DNA from: Aerococcus sp. HMSC062A02
Lineage (GTDB): Bacteria; Bacillota; Bacilli; Lactobacillales; Aerococcaceae
Assembly: GCF_001809535.1 (NCBI RefSeq)
Contig: NZ_KV797940.1
Coordinates: 11,056 to 57,825 of the forward strand
Reading direction: 5' to 3'
DNA: 46,770 bases
Shown: positions 42,546-46,770 of the stretch, one piece after another
How positions within the stretch are numbered: the first letter of the stretch is position 1
Layout: every line of letters begins with the position of its first letter
Position numbers and translations under genes: made by a program
The notes under the pieces: model-generated
What the model was told of the DNA's origin: nothing
What the model saw: the letters and a program-made list of their open reading frames with translations, nothing else
Database searches by the model: none

Positions 42546-43841
42546 CTAAGCCTCTTTCTCGCTGCGCCAGAGGGTCCAGGACCGCTTCAGGGTGTCCAGC
42601 ATGCCCTTGTCACTGTAGGTGAGGACATTGCTCTTGTAGAAGGCCGCTGAGAGGTAGAAGATGGCTACCATCGTGATCAGACTGAGGACGATAGAGAGGC
42701 CAATTTCGAAGCCTGAGACACTCTCTCCAGCGATACGGAAGGGCATCACGAAGGGAGTGAAGAAAGGAATCTGTGAGCTGATCCGCACCAAGGCATTGTT
42801 GGCTGAGGAAGCGAAGGCGAAGAGGCCGATATAGAAGCCCGCAATCCCTAGGAAGACAACAGGCATGATGGTTTTTTGGACATCTTCAGTCTTGGAAACA
42901 AGAGAGCCTAGGAAGCCCGCAAAGCTTGTATAAATCAGGATACCGATGAGGGCGAAGACCAGGCCCAGGGCAAAAATGGGCAGGGCTTCTTGGATCAGAC
43001 TGCTTAGTTGTAAGTTGTCTAAGAGCTCATCTGGAATCGGCAGGCTAACTAGGGAGCTAGCAAAGGCAGCCGCTCCTAGGAGATAGAGGATTAGGTAGCA
43101 GCCAATTTGAGTTAGGATCATGAGCCCCACCCCAATCATCTTGCCGAAGAAATGGGTCCGGGCTGGGATACTGGAGAGGATAATTTCCATAATCCGCGAG
43201 CCCTTCTCTGCTGCAATCTCTTGGGCAATGATGTTGACATAGGAGATGATAAAGAAGAAAACAATAAAGCAAGTAAAATAGGCCATAAATGAGCGAATGA
43301 TATACTTGACTGAATTCCCCTCTTCTTGGGAAAGCTGACCATCGTCTCCGAAATTCAAATTATTGACATTGATTGCTACCGATTGGTTTTGGAGCTTGGC
43401 CAGGTCAGCTTGGCTGAGGCCCAAACTTTGAGCCAAGCGCCGGACCTGTAAATCTTGGAGGCCTTTTTCAATCGTGTCTAAATTAACATCGCTAGAAGTG
43501 GTCTTGTGGAAGAAGTTGGCCTTGATTTGCCCTTCTTCTTCGCCAACTTTCAGGTAGCCATCAATCTTATCATCGCGTAAGGCAGCTTGGGCCTCTTCCT
43601 GGTTGAGGTCCAAGATAATTTGATTGTGGCCCTTATTCGCCTCTACAATCTCTTGGATTTCGGGAGAAGCCTGGACCAAGGCGATATCCCCCGACTTAGT
43701 GGCCTCGCTCTGACCAATGAAGTAGCCGATGAGGCCAAAGACAGCGACCATAACCAGGGGCGAGACGACCATCCAGACGAAGGACCAAGAAAAGACATTC
43801 TTGCGGTAAACATTCTTAGCGACAGTCCATAATTTACTCAT
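42546..43841 (-). CDS. ABC-2 type permease, NatB/YhaP-like
   Basis: This 431-residue membrane protein has one N-terminal helix (VVSPLVMVAVFGLIGYFIG), a large extracytoplasmic domain (about 45-175), and five or six C-terminal helices including AYFTCFIVFFFIISYVNIIAQEIA and RIMEIILSSIPARTHFFGKM. This is the NatB / YhaP plan of Na+ or drug exporters. The ATG at 43841 overlaps the ATPase gene (ATGAGTAA), so the two are coupled. AGGTGG lies five bases upstream. The substrate is unknown. Confidence 0.9.
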   Translation of the reverse strand: MSKLWTVAKNVYRKNVFSWSFVWMVVSPLVMVAVFGLIGYFIGQSEATKSGDIALVQASPEIQEIVEANKGHNQIILDLNQEEAQAALRDDKIDGYLKVGEEEGQIKANFFHKTTSSDVNLDTIEKGLQDLQVRRLAQSLGLSQADLAKLQNQSVAINVNNLNFGDDGQLSQEEGNSVKYIIRSFMAYFTCFIVFFFIISYVNIIAQEIAAEKGSRIMEIILSSIPARTHFFGKMIGVGLMILTQIGCYLILYLLGAAAFASSLVSLPIPDELLDNLQLSSLIQEALPIFALGLVFALIGILIYTSFAGFLGSLVSKTEDVQKTIMPVVFLGIAGFYIGLFAFASSANNALVRISSQIPFFTPFVMPFRIAGESVSGFEIGLSIVLSLITMVAIFYLSAAFYKSNVLTYSDKGMLDTLKRSWTLWRSEKEA

Positions 43842-44739
43842 TGGAGCCACCTGCTTTCATTTTAAAGATTGCTTCGAGTGTAGGCGGTTGCTGGCTGAAG
43901 GCTTTAATATAATGGCCCTGGGTCACTTGGTCGAAGATCTGCGAGCCATAACTTTCATCCTGGAGCTCCAATTGATAGACGCCAGGGCGGTCGCTTTCAA
44001 CCTTGTCCACACCTTCTAATCCGGCCAATTGTTCAGCTGTCCACTTGTCTGTCTCCAGGTAGAGCCGGGTATTGCCGAAGCTTTCACGGACTTGGTGGAT
44101 GGGGCCATAGAGCACGCGCTTGCCATCATGGATCATAATCAGTTCATCACAGAGCCGCTCGACATTATCCATATTATGGCTGGAGAAGATGATAGAACTC
44201 CCCTGGTCTCTCAGATAGAGGATGCCATTCTTGAGCAAGTCAGCGTTGACCGGGTCCAAGCCAGAAAAAGGCTCATCTAGGATCACAAATTCAGGTTCAT
44301 GGATGAGGGTGGCGATCAGTTGGACTTTCTGCTGGTTCCCCTTAGACAGGGTTTTAATCTTGTCCTGGCGTTTGCCCTTAACCTTGAAGCGGTCCATCCA
44401 CTCATCAATCCGACCCAAGACATCCTGGCGCTTCATCCCCCGCAATTCAGCGAAGTAAATAATCTGCTCTTCGATGGACATCTTCTCGTAGAGCCCCCGC
44501 TCCTCTGGTAGGTAGCCGATAATATTATAAATTTGGGTGTTCATGGCCTTGCCATTCCAGGTCACACTACCCTCGCCTTCTGGTGTCAAAAAGTCCAAGA
44601 TCATCCGGAAGATGGTCGTTTTTCCAGACCCATTACGGCCAATCATGCCAAGAATCTTTCCGTTCTCCAGCTGGAAGGAGACATCATCAACCGCAACATT
44701 CTGCCCGAAAGTCTTGGTTAGGTGCTTAGCTTCAAGCAT
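43834..44739 (-). CDS. ABC transporter ATP-binding protein, NatA/YhaQ-like
   Basis: This 301-residue ATPase has Walker A IGRNGSGKTTIFR, Q-loop GYLPEERGLYEKMSIEEQI, signature-like LSKGNQQKVQLIATL and Walker B FVILDEPFSGLDP, then an 80-residue C-terminal domain. The 'SKGNQQK' form of the signature is typical of the NatA/YhaQ group. The start at 44739 has AAGGAG eight bases upstream. It forms an exporter with the following permease. A promoter stands at 44782-44810. Confidence 0.92.
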   Translation of the reverse strand: MLEAKHLTKTFGQNVAVDDVSFQLENGKILGMIGRNGSGKTTIFRMILDFLTPEGEGSVTWNGKAMNTQIYNIIGYLPEERGLYEKMSIEEQIIYFAELRGMKRQDVLGRIDEWMDRFKVKGKRQDKIKTLSKGNQQKVQLIATLIHEPEFVILDEPFSGLDPVNADLLKNGILYLRDQGSSIIFSSHNMDNVERLCDELIMIHDGKRVLYGPIHQVRESFGNTRLYLETDKWTAEQLAGLEGVDKVESDRPGVYQLELQDESYGSQIFDQVTQGHYIKAFSQQPPTLEAIFKMKAGGSNE

Positions 44740-44781
44740 TTCCCTCACTCCTTTAATTTTTCTTAAAATTAATTTATCCCT

Positions 44782-44810
44782 AGTATAGCATGTGTGCCCA
44801 AAGACATAAA
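44782..44810 (-). promoter_or_regulatory. Promoter of the NatAB-like operon
   Basis: On the minus strand TTTATG and TATACT are 17 bases apart, about 45 bases before the ATPase start. Confidence 0.6.
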
Positions 44811-44889
44811 TTAAAGACTAGATCTTCTGGGGAAAAATATTTGTGTATTGACAGTGATTAACTAAATAATAGCGAATACAATTTGGATT

Positions 44890-44910
44890 GTGAGCAGAAG
44901 GCATGCTCAC
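44890..44910. repeat. Small perfect hairpin of unknown role
   Basis: GTGAGCA pairs with TGCTCAC around a seven-base loop, in the 190-base gap between the NatA-like gene and the lactate oxidase terminator. There is no T-run, so it is not a terminator. Confidence 0.45.
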
Positions 44911-44928
44911 TCATAAGATTTACTTTAG

Positions 44929-44963
44929 AAAAAAACTGGCTTCCCCAAAAGGAGGAAGCCAGT
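44929..44963 (-). terminator. Terminator of the lactate oxidase gene
   Basis: On the minus strand ACTGGCTTCC pairs with GGAAGCCAGT and is followed by seven T. Confidence 0.9.
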
Positions 44964-44973
44964 GACTTTGGTC

Positions 44974-46086
44974 CTAATTCCAGTTATCTAAGGCTTTTAA
45001 GCGGGCTGCTTTGACTTGGTCAATGTTTTGCGTTCCAGCCAATTGCATCACGCGTTTGAGGTCGGTCTCGAAATACTCAAAGACGGATCGCACGCCCTTC
45101 CAGCCGCCTAGGGCTAAGCCGAAGAGGACAGGACGGCCCAGAGCAACCAGGTCGGCACCTTGGGCTAGGGCCTTGAAGATGTGTTCACCGCGGCGGACAC
45201 CTGAGTCGAAGACAATTGGCACCCGGCCAGCAACCGCATCAGCAACTTCGGCTAAGCATTCAAAGGAGCCTGGTGCTTCGTCTAATTGGCGGCCACCGTG
45301 TGTGGATACCCAAACACCGTCAGCCCCTGCTCCGATGGCCACATTGGCATCCTCAGCTGTTTGCAGACCTTTAACAAAGACAGGGAGGTCTGTGTTTTTC
45401 TTGATAAATTCCACATCACGTGGCGTAATCTTCTGCTTGGACTGGCCATAGATGTTGTTGAGGGACATATTCTCCCCAGTGCCGCTTAGGTAGCGGGAAA
45501 CAATTGGCATACCAAAGGGATAAACAAATTCATTCTTGTCATCGCGGTCCCGGTTACCAGAAATCGTGGCATCAGCTGTTAGAATAATAGCGGAGGCACC
45601 ATCTGCCTTAGCCTCGTTTAAGATATTGATATTTAATTCATCATCTTTAGACATATAAATTTGGAACCAGCGTGGGTTACCTTGGAGCCCTTCATCGATC
45701 TCTTGGAAGCTTGCGCCAGAATAAGCAGAAATGGACATAATGGATCCACCAAATTCAGAAATTCCCTTGGCTGTCCCAGCTTCTTTACTTTCGTGGGCTA
45801 GACCGTGGGCAGCGATAGGCGCCATGATGAAAGGTACTTTAAGTTTTTGGCCAAAAATTTCAGTTTCTGTCTCTGGGAATTCCACATCGGCCAAGACACG
45901 AGGAAGGATGCCTTGCGATTTAAAGCATTGAACATTGCGTTTTAAGGTGAATTCTTCCCCAGAACCACCGGCTAGGTAGTCAAAGCCTCCCTTAGGCATG
46001 ACTTCTTTAGCTAAATCTTCTAATTCAATCGTATTGTAAATAGTTAAATCTTTCACCTCAGAAGGTGCTTTGTATTCGGCTGACAT
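44974..46086 (-). CDS. lctO: L-lactate oxidase (FMN-dependent)
   Basis: This 370-residue alpha-hydroxy-acid oxidase converts L-lactate and O2 to pyruvate and H2O2. The sequence is strongly like the Aerococcus viridans enzyme: [44 protein letters not shown], the lid segment [20 protein letters not shown], and [18 protein letters not shown]. The catalytic His is in [17 protein letters not shown], where most relatives have Asn before His. AAGGAG lies eight bases before the ATG at 46086. It is monocistronic, with cre-like sequences upstream. Confidence 0.95.
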   Translation of the reverse strand: MSAEYKAPSEVKDLTIYNTIELEDLAKEVMPKGGFDYLAGGSGEEFTLKRNVQCFKSQGILPRVLADVEFPETETEIFGQKLKVPFIMAPIAAHGLAHESKEAGTAKGISEFGGSIMSISAYSGASFQEIDEGLQGNPRWFQIYMSKDDELNINILNEAKADGASAIILTADATISGNRDRDDKNEFVYPFGMPIVSRYLSGTGENMSLNNIYGQSKQKITPRDVEFIKKNTDLPVFVKGLQTAEDANVAIGAGADGVWVSTHGGRQLDEAPGSFECLAEVADAVAGRVPIVFDSGVRRGEHIFKALAQGADLVALGRPVLFGLALGGWKGVRSVFEYFETDLKRVMQLAGTQNIDQVKAARLKALDNWN

Positions 46087-46122
46087 AATTTTTCTCCTTT
46101 TCTTTGAATAATGAAAGCTTAA

Positions 46123-46136
46123 TGAAAACACTTTCT
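46123..46136. promoter_or_regulatory. cre-like site upstream of lctO
   Basis: TGAAAACACTTTCT matches the CcpA cre consensus at 12 of 14 positions, 37 bases upstream of the gene. A weaker copy containing AAGCGTTT on the minus strand lies near 46176-46189. Carbon-catabolite control of lactate oxidase would fit; this is inference. Confidence 0.4.
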
Positions 46137-46349
46137 TTATACTTCTAAATTAACATAAAAGCCTTAAATTAAAAAATAAAACGCTTACTTTTTAATAAAA
46201 AATTATCGCTGTGAAATATAGACTATAGGTATAGATTGAAAGATTCAGTTTTAGGACTCAAGATTTAGTTTGACGTGTAGGGATTTGTTGACCTGCGACT
46301 TGCTTGTGTTAACTTTCGAATACAGATCTTGTTCGCAAGTTGGCCCCCT

Positions 46350-46396
46350 GCTAGGCAAGCTGCCTAGCCTCCTCATAATGTAAACAAGCTAGCAAG
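46350..46396. repeat. Pre-array block shared with array A
   Basis: GCTAG-N-CAAGC ... CATAAT ... AAGCTAGC-AAG matches 267-314 in order and spacing and lies on the same side of array C. It ends inside the 32-bp palindrome at 46383-46414. Confidence 0.5.
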
Positions 46397-46414
46397 GGCC
46401 CTTGCTAGCTTGTT
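46383..46414. repeat. Perfect 32-bp palindrome
   Basis: The half AACAAGCTAGCAAGGG (46383-46398) is followed immediately by its exact reverse complement. There is no loop, and only a weak T-rich region follows (TTCTTATTTTAT). It may form a cruciform, or be a protein site or an inefficient terminator. Confidence 0.8.
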
Positions 46415-46447
46415 GATTCTTATTTTATATTTTCAAGATTGATACTG

Positions 46448-46770
46448 CATGTATCCAAAGCTAAGCGCCAAGTCTCACACCCTCCAGTCGGGTTTGCAAA
46501 GGCAGAAAGGAAGTGACTTCAGCAAAAGAGACCGATCGACTGAAGCCGCTCTTGTCTCTTTTGCCTCCAGTCATTCCTTTCTAACCGCCTCTGCTCACAC
46601 CCTGGTCTAGTCGGGTTCAGTCGCACAGAAGTGGCTCCTCTTCACAATAGGCCTACGAAGTCTTTTTGACTTCTCTGGCCTATTGCTCCAGAGGTCCACT
46701 TCTAAACGTGCGTCCTCACACCCTTTCCAGTTGGGCTCGCAGAGGCAGAAGCTTCTCCACTTCACACGAA
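46448..46770. repeat. Structured hairpin repeat array C (remnant, two full units, one cut by the window end)
   Basis: Boundary motifs CTCACACCC lie at 46474, 46594 and 46715 (120 and 121 bp apart). Before the first is the right half of a unit (ATCCAAAGCTAAGCGCC), like array A. Unit 1 has stem 2 AGAAAGGAAGTGACT with AGTCATTCCTTTCT and stem 3 AAAAGAGAC with GTCTCTTTT. Unit 2 has AAGTGG/CCACTT with stem 3 AATAGGCC/GGCCTATT. The third begins AAGCTTCTCCACTTCACACG, as in array B unit 3, and runs off the window. Confidence 0.88.

Overview
The window is a low-to-mid GC Lactobacillales chromosome carrying the replication origin. The gene set (rpmH, dnaA, dnaN, yaaA, recF, gyrB and gyrA to the right of oriC; rnpA, yidC, jag, mnmE, mnmG and rsmG to the left on the minus strand) is the classic Firmicutes oriC neighbourhood. 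A lactate oxidase very like the Aerococcus viridans enzyme, the codon style and the strong Shine-Dalgarno sites point to Aerococcus or a close Aerococcaceae relative. The genus is inferred, not proven.

Left arm (1-8 kb): rsmG with a DsrE-like gene, an MFS exporter, three tiny membrane-protein genes, then mnmG and mnmE. A 12-kb AT-rich block (about 8.0-20.4 kb) follows. It encodes a glycyl radical enzyme, its SAM activase, a lone fructose-type EIIC, a ROK kinase, a fructose-6-phosphate aldolase, glycerol dehydrogenase, a DeoR and a SorC regulator, a SorC effector domain without HTH, and a TPR / DUF4037 / DUF4125 trio. The set fits a radical-mediated catabolic route for 1,5-anhydrohexitols (anhydroglycolysis), with a possible kinase-based variant of substrate phosphorylation. 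Shared palindromes tie its promoters into two regulons.

Next (20.5-27.7 kb) comes a HAD phosphatase, a DeoR regulator and a five-gene 2-aminoethylphosphonate operon: ABC ATPase, fused permease, binding lipoprotein, PhnW and PhnX. PhnW and PhnX convert 2-AEP to acetaldehyde and phosphate. Jag, YidC, RnpA and RpmH lead into oriC (DnaA boxes on both sides of dnaA and a DnaA-trio run before dnaN). Right of dnaN are a small membrane protein, a cation/proton antiporter with a leader-peptide attenuator, yaaA-recF-gyrB-gyrA behind a second attenuator, a NatAB-like ABC exporter and lactate oxidase.

The most unusual material is non-coding. About 120-bp units occur as one copy beside rsmG, four in tandem beside jag, and more than two at the right edge. 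Each folds into a long nested hairpin whose stem sequences differ between units while pairing is kept. A second, unrelated 173-bp hairpin element lies just after mnmG, and half of another copy is at base 1. These elements abut the stop codons of rsmG, mnmG and jag, the points where the normally continuous oriC gene chain has been opened by accessory DNA. This looks like an undescribed dispersed structured-repeat (RNA or cruciform) system.
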